Below are positions 1-12,400 of a DNA stretch of 64,000 bases, piece after piece. The stretch is from NCBI GenBank assembly GCA_900708905.1, contig CAADRB010000008.1:827120-891119 (forward strand), read 5' to 3'. Under the pieces are notes generated by a model, which saw nothing but the letters and a program-made list of their open reading frames with translations, was not told where the DNA came from and did no database searches. This stretch comes from Hymenolepis diminuta (Eukaryota > Platyhelminthes > Cestoda > Cyclophyllidea > Hymenolepididae). Both the position numbers and the translations under genes were made by a program. How positions within the stretch are numbered: the stretch's first letter is position 1; each line of letters starts with the position of its first letter.

Positions 1-1055
1 GAACAAGATGGAAACCTTCGCGTCTCCAGATCGATCCATCTTCGAAGACCTACGGGTGATTTGCCTAAGAAGGGAGATGCTAGAAGAAATGATAATTATT
101 TTCCCNNNNTCCCAATATTTCTTCTATGAACAAAAATGTATTTTCTTTCTTTATTTCCCCCACCGATACACTTAACACTTGATCATTATTCGTATTTGTT
201 TAAGTCGATACCAATTGAGTGTGAGTTTCGTTATACACGCGTGTTGACTATAACGTGCCTTCTTGTCCGCCGTGGGTTATTAGCTTCTGTGTTAAGTTGC
301 TATATTACCGAGTTTTCTAGATTGTTGGCTCTGCTAGATTACTATCCGAACTCCTAGTTGGTTACGTTATAGCAGGTTCCTTTAAGACTTTTAGGACTTT
401 TGTCTTGATTATATTAGATACAAATGATTGAATAATTGCTTGCATCAAATGCTAGAGTGCAGAGACTTGACTGAACATTAATAGCTCTCGATGTTTTGTA
501 TCCAAATAACAAATATTGATAAAAAATCTTTATGACTGAAATTAATTAAATAGCAAAGAGAAATAAATAATCAATTAAGAAATTGAGAAGCACAAAGATA
601 TTAAACAAGAACTTTGTAATTAACTGATTCATAAAAATCTTAATCCAAAAGCATTTTTATTAATTATGTCGACTTTTAATTACCTGAAACAATGAAAGCA
701 TTCATCAAACTTCCAATCATGGGAGAACATTAAAACATACAAAACAGCAAAATGCTCCAGGATGAGATGAAAAGGAGAACAGAACAAGGATGTTTAGCAA
801 TATCGGATTGCAAAAGGCTTGCTTAGTTTAGATTTTGAAATCAATTAGTTGTTTACTTATTCAACTGTGTTCAGACCTAATTTTCATTAAATAATTTCCA
901 GTCGAATTCATGAACATATTATTCAGAAAATGTTGGTCATTTGATTAATTTGAATTTTAGATCATGCTAGTTTGCCTCTTTGCATCTTTTATAAGAATAT
1001 AACCGTAAATTCTTTATTTTTTGATTGACAAGGAAAAAAATTTTAACATTTCTAG
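1..1055. other. Non-coding stretch at the window start
   Basis: No gene is supported here. The first 100 bases are open in two frames but too short and unrecognised to call. The rest is AT-rich with frequent stops in all frames. It is the immediate upstream flank of the orphan protease exon at 1056; I saw no earlier protease exon in it. Confidence 0.5.
106..109. other. Assembly gap (4 N)
   Basis: Four undetermined bases. This is a draft-assembly scaffold or consensus gap; true length is unknown. Confidence 0.99.
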
Positions 1056-1220
1056 GGCACAGTTAATGGTGAGAGCGGTGATGGAATCTACAGTAAAATA
1101 CATCTAGATGATGAACAATGGTACTCCTATGGAATAACCAGCTATGAAAGTTTTTCAAAACTTCAGTGCATTTTCTGGGACCCTTACTGCATAGAATTGA
1201 TCCACAAAATGATCCACTGA
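1056..1220 (+). pseudogene. Orphan last exon of a chymotrypsin-fold protease
   Basis: After a TCTAG acceptor, a 55-codon frame in phase 0 reads GTVNGESGDGIYSKI, continues with DDEQWYSYGITS, and ends at TGA (1218-1220). It aligns over its whole length with the last exons of the intact + protease (TGGKGDSGGGFYCKL) and of the - homologue, including identical intron phase and nearly identical length. The active-site motif GDSGG reads GESGD, and the conserved Cys of FYCK is Ser. No upstream protease exons are visible, so I call it a relic. The open frame means a recent loss, or use as a terminal exon from a gene left of the window, is not excluded. Confidence 0.75.
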
Positions 1221-1714
1221 ATATACTACTAAATGCCCAATTAGTATATTTACCTGATTTAATGTATTTAGGAATGGATAAATCACCTGCCATAACATGA
1301 TTGGTTAGATATATCAAAACAAGTTTAAAAAATATCTTAAAGTACTTTTAATAATTTAAAAAAGCTAAATAACTTTCCAAATTGGACTACAGAAAATTTA
1401 AAAATAATGTTGCCAAATTTTTGATAATGGATTTGAAATGAAGCACTAAAAAGAAGCGATTAAAATGTGCCCTAACAGGAGGTTAATTTAAAACATTGTT
1501 TGATAAAAGCAATCGGTAAGGGCTCCTCTACTCTTCATTTAAAATCTAGAGCTATATTTTTCATATTTTCACTCTCCGTTTATAGTTTCTTTTTTGCTTT
1601 AACTGACTTATATCGACTATTTTGCAGGATTTTATGGCACTTTAAATGTCTATTTCATTTTATTAAGTAGTAATTACTTTACATATTTGAATTCCGACTC
1701 TAATTCTCCTTGGA

Positions 1715-2790
1715 CCAAACAGACAAAGGTGCTCGCTCAAGTTCATCACAAAACACATTGTCAAGATACATCATCTGACCATATATGCTTGGTGGTCATA
1801 CACACGATTTGTGATCTGTCAGAAGAGTAAAGTGACCGTCTTAGAAAAATTTATGGAACTTCTTCATTGCATAGAAAATGGCTATTGCTTCCTTCTCAAT
1901 CTGTCCATTGTTCTACTCTGCTGGTGTCAGCAAACGGGACGCATGAGCAACAACCTTCTCTGAGCCATCTGGAAAACACGTGAGATTACTTGAAGCATCC
2001 GTAGCGATGATCATCGGCAAATCTGCTTTAAGTCGTGTCAGAAGCGTATCTGATTCCAGGTTGGATTTCAGCTTCTCTCTTGACGATCAGCTGATCAATA
2101 CCAGGCAGTGCCTTTCTAGAGGGGACGACTCAATGGTACACTAACTTCGTGCAAGGAAGGTAGAAAATTCCTGTAGCTACAAATTAATCCTCGGAGTGGT
2201 TAAAGGGATCGGACGGCGACTAGAGACGAAATGTTTACAATAACTCAAATTTGTTCAAGATTAAGACGGCGATCTTATAGATTTCAAGAAGAAGGCATAC
2301 ATCTCTGGCCTCAGATGCAAAAGGCAATTAGTAATGCGTTCAAGCTGGCACTCTATTCGCTTCTTGAGTTCTATCTACGTGCGGCCAATCGCTATGACAT
2401 TGTCCAGATATGAGTCTATCCAGTTTAATCCATTAATCACACTGTTCGTTATGTGTTGAAAGATAGCGGCGGCTGTTTTCACTATGAGCGGAAGTCTAGT
2501 AAATTGATACAGAACTCAGTGCGTGTTGATGACCAGATATTCACAGCATTCTGATTCGACTTCGACTTGCAGATAAGCCTCCGATAAATCCAACTTCTCA
2601 AATCAAAAGTTATCGTTTAGTGTTGCACAGGTATCCTCAGCAACAGGCAGAAAATAGTGGTTATCCTCAAGAGTTGCATTCAAACCAGTGGAACAATCGA
2701 GTCTTAAACGGATTCCGCCATTCTATTTACGTAAATACACAGTTTGCTTGACCCATTTAGAATGGAATACTTGTTATAACACCAATTCTT
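1715..2790 (-). mobile_element. Degenerate Ty3/gypsy pol relic (RT and RNase H)
   Basis: The complement carries gypsy-type pol pieces in the right order, broken by frameshifts and stops. From right to left: a GLNATLEDNHYFLPV block, KLDLSEAYLQVEVE, LPLIVKTAAAIFQ, and YLDNVIAIGRT, which is the catalytic YLDD motif with the last Asp replaced. These are followed near 1920-1980 by RNase H blocks FPDGSEKVVAHASRLLTPAE and then EKEAIAIFYAMKKFH and FTLLTDHKS. In functional elements this polyprotein copies retroelement RNA into DNA. Stops lie inside several blocks, so this copy is dead. LTRs could not be identified. It lies between the two orphan protease exons. Confidence 0.85.
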
Positions 2791-3349
2791 AAAGATGTTA
2801 CAGTCCTTCCTATAAAATTTGTAAAGCGGGGAAGGAAATGAGTCGTTTCAGACGGAAGACGCGTTTTGAATTCTTTTCGGATACGGGTTTTTGAAATAAC
2901 GGATTTGCTCTTCATATCCGTTTAATTAACAAGCCCGTTAGAATTCTTCTAGTGATTTTTATTCCGCCTTCCAATCTTCTTTTTTGTCACCCGGGTGATA
3001 AATGATTTATCGCAAGCAAGGAAAGGACCTGCTTCAAGTCAGATTGATTTGTTACGGAGCATTTTGCAGTAATTTTCGGATAACCCTAATGGAATTAATA
3101 TTAAAGCTTACCTTCCAGTTTCTAGGTATCACCAGGAACGTTTCAGTAGAGGACAGTCCAAGTTTGTCTATATCCTTCTTAAGATCAAAGTGATATCAAA
3201 AGCAATATCCAATTGCAATGTGACTTTCTTATATATAATCATCAAGATTACATGTTCTATCCTGTTAGAATTTCATAATTTGAACTGAAAATACTGAGAG
3301 AATTAAAAGTTCATGTAGGTTTTCCGGAGGTCTTTTTTTCTTTATTTGA

Positions 3350-3860
3350 CTTTTTGCATCGCTTCGAAATTTCGTTTCCTTTTTTGTATTCTTCCCACAA
3401 ACATCACAAGTGTGATCTCAAAAAGAATGACCTTTGTACTACATAGCCACATAAGCAGCAAAGCTATGAGGGTTTCTTGTTTGGAATGTTTTCCTGCCTA
3501 TTCTTCTTCCAGGACCGTTGTGTAATTCTTTTAACATAACCATGTTCACCGGTGTTCTGCTGGATCTTAGCTGCGTCATCCAGGACGATGTCTGTTCTTT
3601 GGCACTCATTACCTTAGTACCTTAAGGTGATATTAGGGTCTGTTTGAAAGCATTAAGAAGTTTTACACCAGCATCTGAATTAGCAGCGATTCTGCAGACT
3701 CAAAGTGATCGTTTGAAATAGATATGAAGTTCGATTGTTTAAAATGTTCATTTATCCAAGGAATATAATTAGTCCAATTCTCATCAGGCCACTTAGTCAA
3801 TGTTAGGCATTCAAAATATTTGCGAAACTCCGATGAGTTTTTTGCCGGATGGTTTGCAGG
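3350..3860 (-). mobile_element. Possible gag/nucleocapsid relic of the same gypsy element
   Basis: On the complement, about 600 bp upstream of the RT block, one frame reads HTCDVCGKNTKKETKFRS, like a damaged CCHC zinc knuckle, near 3350-3450. A second open stretch (about 3665-3855) contains RKYFECLTLTKWPDENW and is unbroken for roughly 60 codons, ending LLIQMLV*. The position upstream of pol suits a gag region. The similarity is weak and rests on position and the Cys spacing only. Confidence 0.3.
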
Positions 3861-4557
3861 GGAGGGTTACTGTTTCCCCGAATTCGAGAATAAAACTCAG
3901 TAGAGATCATTCATTAAATTATTCAACCATGCTTTATTCGGTTTGCACCTTGTTAAACTATATATCATAATTTTCCTTTGTTGGTTAAATAGTGTGTTTG
4001 TAGATAAATTAAAATGGTTCAGGAAAATGTAGACCAAAGTTCAGTGGCACCTGGTGAAATTTGAGATGTCATAAACTGATAATAATTGCCGAGGTATTTT
4101 AATAAGCATATTGAAATTAATAATCTTTTATCCATTACAATATTAAATCTAACATTTCAAATAATGCGAGAAGTAACAAACTTTTATTTTAATTGTGAAA
4201 ACAAATGTAAACAGTCGAACAGGATACAAATTGCCCATAAATAATCGTAAAGTTCCTAAAAGCCATTTTTTAGTGTCGTAAGTATTTTGTATAGTAATCA
4301 AATTGGATTAAGAAATAAGTGGGCTGTCAAATTTCTGAAAGGTAGGATAATTCACATTGTTATATTTAATTAAAAAACTCGATTTTATTTTCTGACCCAT
4401 GGATTATGACCTCAGTTTATAATCACGATATTCAAAGCCTGTTGAATAAATTAAATATTTGGCTATAGCTTTTTATGTAAAAGAATTTTTGTAACCGAAT
4501 AACCATATGCTGTTTATTTAAGTACTCATATGATCAATTACTTGTTTTGTATTTTAG

Positions 4558-4716
4558 AATGTCATTTCCGGAGAAAGCAGTGCCGATCTACATTGCAAAA
4601 TACATTCCGATGATAAAAAACAGTGCCTTTATCGAGCATCCGCATTTTCTCAAGTCGTGCTATGCGTATTTTCTGGTGTGCCTAGGATGGATCCACGAAA
4701 TGGTAAAACAAATTGA
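4558..4716 (+). pseudogene. Second orphan last exon of a chymotrypsin-fold protease
   Basis: After a TTTTAG acceptor in phase 0, a 53-codon frame reads NVISGESSADLHCKIHSDD, then KKQCLY, and ends at TGA (4714-4716). It aligns with the + gene block TGGKGDSGGGFYCKL and the - gene block VADNIKSGGGIYCKI, with the same intron phase. GDSGG has become GESSA, so both oxyanion-hole glycines after the Ser are lost, and the C-terminal half no longer matches. No other protease exon is seen within several kb. I read it as a relic of a second lost copy. Confidence 0.7.
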
Positions 4717-7165
4717 CTTCTCAATTCCCTGTTAGTGCAATTATCTGTTTTAAAATGATCAGAGTTGTTCAAAGAGTTTTTCATGACATGACTTTTGGAG
4801 ATATTTGTTCAAAACAATATACTATCAAATACGCTTAAATTATATAGAAGTAAAATTAAATACGGGCTAGAAGTATTAGAGAGAAATCAAAGATGTCGAG
4901 AATAAGGTTTGATTTCAACAATATCTAGCAGAACTTGGTTTATGGAACCGGGTTGTTGAATGTTTATTTAAAAGACAGTTTTCTGTTTCATGTTCCATAA
5001 CTTAAATAATAGGATTCATCTTATGGATAATTGTACGAGATGTCCTATGTGTGGCACTACCACTTCATTGCTTCTATATTTTTACCAAAGGTAGAGGTGG
5101 TAAGATGATCTTTTGCGATCCCAATATTGTAGAGATCGGTATAAAATTAAATAAAGTAGAGTAATTTGTTTCGTCCAGGCATACTCCACCGCAGAAGGAC
5201 GTAATCAGTTCAGCTAAATCCCCTAACCAAACGAACAACGATTCAATTGGCAACCAATAGATAATGCGCATTCAGATTCCTAAATTTTATTCAGTACTAT
5301 ATGAGGCATTTTAATTCACTTGCATCTGCCAACCCGCATTTGGAAACTATGAGCATGTTTGAGTATTCTTAATAAGTCCTAAAAATATCGACTTTGTAGG
5401 ATTAACTTACTGTTATGTCAGTGCGTTTTCAGAAAATAATGCTAAATTATTCTTACAACACGATTTTGATTCTTTTTCCCTAAACAGATGCGATTTGAAG
5501 TAAAGCCAAGATCTTTTCCTTCTTCTGAAATTTCTGCTGTTTTTGACTAATCAAGAGTATTTAACCTTATTTTCCCATCTATAGAAAACTTTCTAATTAT
5601 ATATTTGCGCTATTAACTTTCCCCATTTTGTAAATTTTATTGTAAAGAACCATATTGATGTAAGCGTGAGGTAGAGTGTCTGAGATATCTTCCGCATACT
5701 GCATTTATTTTAATAGTGAAAAAGGCAACGTAAGGATTTCGTAAACTTTCTGCAAAATGCGTTCCAACTTTAACATAATAATAAATGAAATTTCAAGTTT
5801 TCAGCCAATATCGCTAGATAATAAAGAAATGCAAAACACAGTATATTGTTAGTAAATGAATCAGTTTAATAATAAACATTTTATTGACTGGTGCTTTTTA
5901 CCGTGTCCCTCAATTCAGAACGTGCACAAACGTGCGTAGAGAGCTTATACGAAATTAACTGTCAACATGCAATATCCCCTTTCCAGTTTGCCTCAAATTT
6001 GTTCTCCTTCATCAAAAATCCATATAAAGTATAATTTCTATGTTTTTCTTTATTTATTCCAAGACATAGAGGGTTGGCGATTTGTATAATATAGCCGCTC
6101 TTGATTTCTGTTCCTTGTCTGGGTCTCTGATTGGGAAGAGAAATATTTTAAGGAATAAATTCCTTTCTCCCTCATTTGCATTAATTGGCACTGTTTAAAA
6201 CAAAAATAGGTCATTAGCACTGCTGAAGACGTTTCCAGGAGGGATTATTATTAGCAGGTTGTTAATTGCACTGATATAACAATATGCGACAAATAATACA
6301 CAATAGAGAGTTAAAATTTCTTCACGTTTATGTTCCTGCGAAACCTCTGATTTTAGTTGAAATAAGTGAAATATTATTTTGAAAAGGAAACATTTGTGTA
6401 TACTATTCCAATTCCATGTGTTTTCTAATGTTTGTTGTGCCTTAATTAGCAAAATATATATAGCGGAGTTGGGTTTATACAAACTTGTCAGCTGTAGTTT
6501 CCATTGGCAGTGTGAAACGTTTACAAGCTATAAATATGAGTAGACACCTGTCCAAGAGGAACATTATGAGTCCTCAAAGGAATGAAAGGTGGGGGGAGAG
6601 AGGAGGAGAATTAAGGAATAAAGTCATGTCACCTTTATTTCTTTACCTAATTTGAATTCCAGAGCAATAAATTGTTCGCAATCTCGAAAGGAACACATCA
6701 ATCTGTTTATTTAGCTCCTTAATGGGTCGTGAAATCCAAAAAAACCAAGTCACAATTTAAAAATGCTAAGAAGTTTAGTAATAATTATGCTTAATTTAGT
6801 TTCTTGATGTTAAAAATTAGTTAAAGACGCTTTTTTCCATCGAATCACAAAGATACATGTTCAGATGTGTGCTTAAGGTAAATAGGTTAGGCATTTATTT
6901 AAACCTGAACAAAGTCTTGCCAAACTGTTTCCTTCGAAATTTCCAGTCCTGCATGGATGACTTTATTTGATTTAGTGAATCATCAGCAATGATTAAAATT
7001 AGGAAATGACACTAATTGAGCACTTAAAATATTATTTGATGAGAGAAGATGACTGCTTTGGTTTAGCTACAGAGAATTTATAGACGATATACCATTCACT
7101 TATTTATCAAATTATATTTTTTCGGGACTGTTGTATTATTGAATAAAGACGATATCCAAATTTAA
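4717..7165. other. Gene-free AT-rich stretch
   Basis: Only short open frames in an AT-rich background on both strands, the longest being 95 codons on - (6195-6482) with low-complexity composition. No splice-consistent exon, RNA gene or recognised transposon was seen. Confidence 0.4.
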
Positions 7166-7621
7166 ATGTGTCTATGTATAAAGCGTTTTCCTGCTTTAAA
7201 ACGATATGCGATCGTTCGCATCAGTGACTTAGAAAGTGAGCAATGCCTATTCAGGACATCCATGTCGATTAGGACTTTGTTGAAGCTTTCAGTTAGTGCC
7301 TCCTACTTCTTACAAGAATGCCCAAAGAATGAAGCTGCTAACATGGAACCTGAGATGGCTAAAATCTCATACCAGTCTGCCACAAATTTAGAAAATGACA
7401 TGGAAGGAGTTGGAAGACTATGTTTAGCGTTGTATGTCAGTCATATTTTTGTAAATTGTTCTTTGGCAAAGGAAAAGACTGAAGAACGTTTTAATGTGGA
7501 GTTAGGACAAACTGTAAATACTGCCCTACGTAAAGGAAAAAGAGGGTATAGAAGTGTAAGTCATTTGTTGATTTTGAAAGATAGCTTTAGTACTGCAATT
7601 ATGGTTTTAGACGGCTCTTAA
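7166..7621 (+). CDS. Unrecognised 151-codon ATG-to-stop ORF
   Basis: A complete frame from ATG (7166) to TAA encodes 151 residues: two Cys near the start (MCLCIK), a mixed hydrophilic middle with an Asn/Glu-rich part, a short hydrophobic run LCLALYVSHIFVN and a basic segment RKGKRGYRS. I do not recognise a family, and no signal peptide or repeat is visible. It is among the longest uninterrupted frames in the window and longer than most chance frames in DNA this rich in A and T. It could be a single-exon gene, one exon of a larger gene, or chance. No neighbour supports it. Confidence 0.25.
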   Translation: MCLCIKRFPALKRYAIVRISDLESEQCLFRTSMSIRTLLKLSVSASYFLQECPKNEAANMEPEMAKISYQSATNLENDMEGVGRLCLALYVSHIFVNCSLAKEKTEERFNVELGQTVNTALRKGKRGYRSVSHLLILKDSFSTAIMVLDGS

Positions 7622-7719
7622 CGCGTAAGCCATTTATAAAGAACTTTATCCAAACTGCAACTAAACAAGGTCAAGAGGGATAATACTGCATTATTATTAT
7701 CAATAGTAGTATAAAAATT

Positions 7720-7960
7720 ACTATTTTAAGCTGTTGAAATTAACTAATGAATGTTAAAGGGGAGGGGATCAAAAAGTTACAGGGAGCAAAGTGAAGGATC
7801 TTAATACATTTGAATTTTGTACTAGAGTAGAATAATATTTAAAAACTAAGCAGTTCACTTTTCAAAACTGAAATTTTACGATTAGTTCCCTGGATTGTTT
7901 GTTCATGACGTTCAGTGCTTATTGTTGTCTTAATTTATTCTTTTACTTCCTAAGATTGAG
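7720..7960 (+). repeat. Dispersed repeat family R1, copy 1
   Basis: Shares ordered blocks with four other places: GGGGAGGGGATCAAAA near 7757, a block around ATTTTACGATTAGTTCCCTGG near 7872, and a CCTAAGATTGAGAAGGCAA end near 7950. The same block order is seen at 17150-17330 (+) and on the complement at 8640-8970 and 10030-10480. No coding capacity; it looks like an old non-autonomous element. Confidence 0.5.
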
Positions 7961-8639
7961 AAGGCAAATGACATTATATGATATCCCACAGTTTACAGTT
8001 TTAGCTCAATAGGTGAAATAGAAAAGTACGTTAAGTTTTTTGAGCTTACTTATTAGTAGTTGAGTAGATTATTAAACAGTTAAGTTGAGAATATATATGT
8101 TGAAAAAGAGTTAATCAACTGTGGTCCCTCAACTTCATGCGTGACCTTTAAAAACATCTCAATAAAATAACTGAACATATATTTTATAGTAATAGATATA
8201 TTCAGTCTATCTTTTGAGTTCTTCCTTGCGTGTGTAGATATTTTTGCAGTTAGGCGTTGAATTTTATTTCTCTCCATATTATTGAGGTCACCCCAGCCAG
8301 CGTTAGGTATCTAAAATCAAACGAACCGTAGATACAAAATCAGTGGGTCTAACATATTCTATAGGTCCTCAGCATTCCTGAAATCAGACAACTGACAAAT
8401 AACATCATCAGTGAATTATATCAACATTTTATTCAACGTCAAAAAACTGTGAAAATAGTCTGAAAGCATTATTAATAAGTTAAATGCTATGAAATCAGAT
8501 TTTAAGGAACTGGCTTAGTTAAGTGAAAATCATTTAGTTCCTGGTAAGATTGCCAAACTTTGTGAAATCATATTATTGAAATAGCAATTAAAATTTTAAT
8601 CATCGCTTTCACTGAACGTCATGTAAGATTGTTTTTCCA

Positions 8640-8970
8640 TCTCAACCATTGGGAGCAAGGAAGAATTGAATCGGTAAAGCCGGTCATCATGGCTAAAAAC
8701 CAGCCAATTAGCACCAAACATTATGGACAACCAGTTGCAGTACTCCAGAAGACGAACCATAAAATTCAAATTCTGAAATTCAAATTACCCATTGACAACT
8801 TAAATCCAAAATATTAAATAAAATAATACTCTTGACACCTTGATGTTGCTCTTAGCATCATTTTGATCCCTTCCCCTTTATCATTTATAGGACTTTCTGT
8901 TAATCAATTTCAGCCGCTTTTAACAATTGCAAATTTTATTTATTTGTATTATTGAACGTAATGATAAAAA
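8640..8970 (-). repeat. Dispersed repeat family R1, copy 2
   Basis: On the complement this matches the R1 blocks: the GGGGAAGGGATCAAAA block near 8866-8880, then TTGAATTTTATGGTTCGTCT and a TCTGGAGTA continuation near 8740-8770. The short + strand open frame here shares residues (KTNHKIQ) with the one at 10030-10287 only because both lie in this repeat. Confidence 0.55.
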
Positions 8971-9420
8971 TATTACTATTATAAAAGCAGTCGTATTATT
9001 TTAAAGTTAAAATGGTGATAGGAGAGGGAAGAAAAGGATCTTTTCCTGTTTTTCCTCTCTATGAAATAATCGAAATACTTTGCCATCTTCTGTGCGTAAT
9101 ATATTTCATCTATGTATCTACATTTTAGAAAATCACAATATTTTCTTGGACATTACTTTTTCGTGAGAGCTTGTTAGAATTTCTTTATAGCTCCTTGCGG
9201 AGGCTTCTTTACTTTATTATCATGACAAGTTAACAAATCATGTTATTGTTTTTCATTGGTAGAAATTTTCGGACAAGGAGAACAATGAGGTGATCAATGA
9301 AGAATTGCGGAAAACATTTAATTATTATATTAAAATTTTCATTCTAACACTATGCAATAATAAAAATATCACAGTACCAAGGACTTTTTTCAAAACAAGC
9401 GCATGTGAGCATTTTTAAAA

Positions 9421-9426
9421 TTTATT
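9421..9426 (-). terminator. Candidate poly(A) signal of the - protease homologue
   Basis: AATAAA on the complement, about 70 nt past the TAA stop at 9499-9497, a typical distance for a cleavage signal. Position and hexamer only. Confidence 0.45.
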
Positions 9427-9496
9427 TCATTAAAATTATCAATCCCATATCCCATCAGACAAAAGGGACATTAACGAAAGAAAGTGTCCCTCAAAG

Positions 9497-12400
9497 TTAA
9501 TTCAGCCCAACAAGCGTGGGAATTTGGCCCATCACAGAGGGGAAAGAGGCATAGAGACCTGTTTTATGCCAGCCAGGAGTCGAGACTCCAATTAAGTAAT
9601 ATTGTTTATCATCAGGATGAATTTTGCAATAGATTCCACCTCCACTCTTGATATTGTCAGCTACCTGAAAGTTTAAAATGCAAATAACACTTAAGAGAAG
9701 TTCTCGGTTTCAATATTAAGTTCATTTTTAGAAAACTTAAGACCACATATTTGTTTATACTGACAGCTGATTAATAAAACAAATAAATAATCAACACTAA
9801 CGAAAAATTTTTGTTAATATTATTCAACTTAAGGTGACTAGCGAATTAGAAGAACTCCCAAATTTAAAATTTGGATACGTGCCCTTCATGTTCGGCAGCT
9901 GATAATCATGCGATCACTATAAATTACTTATCAATGAAAATCAAATATATTTAAAATTGATAGATGGCACATTTTGCACAATAGATCCATGTGATACTTT
10001 TAGAATATGAACCTTTTCCCCTGTTTTGATTGTATTGGACAAATTATTATCGAATATCTATTAAACAAAAAACACTGAATATCTTATCTCTGCTGCACTG
10101 TCATTGTAAGCCTGTGAACATCATTTCGCTTTCTCAACTTTGGATAGAAAAATTATTTGAAGTGGTAAGACAGATCATCACGATTAAAACCCCGGTCAAT
10201 AAACAGAAAACATCATGGAAAGTATTCGCTGCAATCCAGAAGACCAATCATAAAATTCAACTTATGAAATGTGAACTACTCACTTAGTAAATATTTTAAA
10301 GCCCAAATCCAAAAATATTAAATGAAGTAATATTATTGATACCTTGGAGTTGCTCTCGGCATATTTTTAATCCCTTCCATTATAATAATTAATGGATCTT
10401 TACATTAACAGATTTCAGTTGCTTGCCACAACTAAAATGTTCAAATATTTTGTATTGCGGTTGCGAATAATAACAAATTGGCTCTTTTCTGAACTATTCA
10501 AATTAGTTTCATTAAAATTCTCTAGATTTATTTATTTATGTTATGGTGAAAGTTACGAAATAGCACAAAAGCATTAGTAATTACGTTAATTAAACCAAAA
10601 AGTTTTAATCCAAATGTTTTTTCTTAGATTAGCATATTAATAAATTCAAAAGATAAATAAGCCTTCTTCAAAAAAATATAGTTTTTATTAGCTTTATCGA
10701 AACAAGAGTAAAATGTCAGTTAATTATGCCCTTAGATAAATCCCACCGGATGTTCATGGTTAACAGAGGAGAAGAACGTTTGGAAATTAAGATTAAAACC
10801 TATCAAATTGATCAAGTGGTCAACAAGCTCCGAATGTTGAGTGACACCCAGGTCTCTATAGACTTTACAGAAGCAGCTTTATTTTGTAGTTAACCCAGTT
10901 AGTAGCAGAAAGCCCTTTTCGTTTGCTTGAACAGGGGTAAAATAGCGAGTAAGATTTCTACGTACATTTTATATCCCGGATTCTACAGAAACCTAAATAT
11001 AGTTCTTAAACGTCTCTTTTCTTATCTCTTATGAAAGTTTAATTTAGTTACTTTTCAAAGTGTTTTTGTCTGTGGAATAAATAAATAAATATGCTATCTC
11101 AGGTTTTTCGACAATCTCCTTCATTTTGTTTATAATGGATAAACCCATGCTTAATGGATAAAACTGATGCGCAAAAAAGCAATTTATGTTTTCAAGTCAA
11201 ATTTAATTGTTACTTACTTCGATGTTTTGGCCGGCACACACGTGATTTTCCACACGAGCAAAATTGGTGATTCGCTGACAGTCTTCCATTTTTCGAATAG
11301 GCGTAAGGACTTCAAACAACTTATCTCCCGATGAATCGGCATCTGTTATATTAGTGAGTCCAACTGTAAAGCATTTAGTGCCAACCGGAAGTCTGGTGTA
11401 TAAACTTGGCATGCAGACTGGACGGACACCATCAGCTGAAGAATATTAGCAAATTTATTGAGTTATTGCACCCAAAAGCAGAAATTCATCCTCTGAACAG
11501 TTTTGAGCAGAGATGATGAAACATTATAAAAAATTCGTCTTTCTAAGGTAATTTGCTTTAAAGATTCGCCCCTATGTGTTGATGTAAAATTTGAACTTTG
11601 ATAAACAAAGAGAAATAAATGTCTTATGATATAAGCTTTAAATAACAGCAGAGAGTTGTGAGTAATAAAAAAATGCGCGAATTTTAGTAGCGAAATTTTC
11701 CCCTGTCTAATATGTCTCATGTATAAACTATCCAAAAACTAGCTCTAATTGAATACTTCTTTTCAAATGTTATTGATAATACAAAGAATATAAAAAACAG
11801 TTAACTTCGAAATATCTTATTAAATGGGGATTAATTTGAAAGACTTACAAAATACCACGTGCGTCTTCAATTTTAAGAGAGCAATATCAGTTATTTGATA
11901 ATTAAGTCCCTCCGTAAAAACATATGCGGAGTCAACAAGGTGCATATCTTTGAATTGATTGACGAGTTCAGGACTGTAGTGATTTCCAAATTTGACAAAA
12001 ATCTTGTAGGGAAGATAGGTGTCTGGCTTGAACCACGCATTCTTCGGAAGAATAGCAGGTGCTGGCAGATCGAGACCCATTAGGCAATGCATAGCAGTAA
12101 TGAGGTATTCATTAGTTATTACCGATGCAGTACAGAATGGTGCTAACTCATGCTGCGCAACCACACGTTTGTTTTTCGTAGTTAGGTAGATTTTATGAAG
12201 TCCTGCCTACGGTAAAAATAGAGTTTGAGGGGACTTTCAAGGGGATATGATGCTGACAACGATTCTTTTCTGCATATCACATGTGGCGCTTGGTTTGTAT
12301 GATCAAATTTATTTACTAACGACCGCTGTGAAATTATTCTAATTCTCCTACCTTAAGACATCTTTTGGGAAAAATTACCAAAAATGATTAAACCAGAGTT

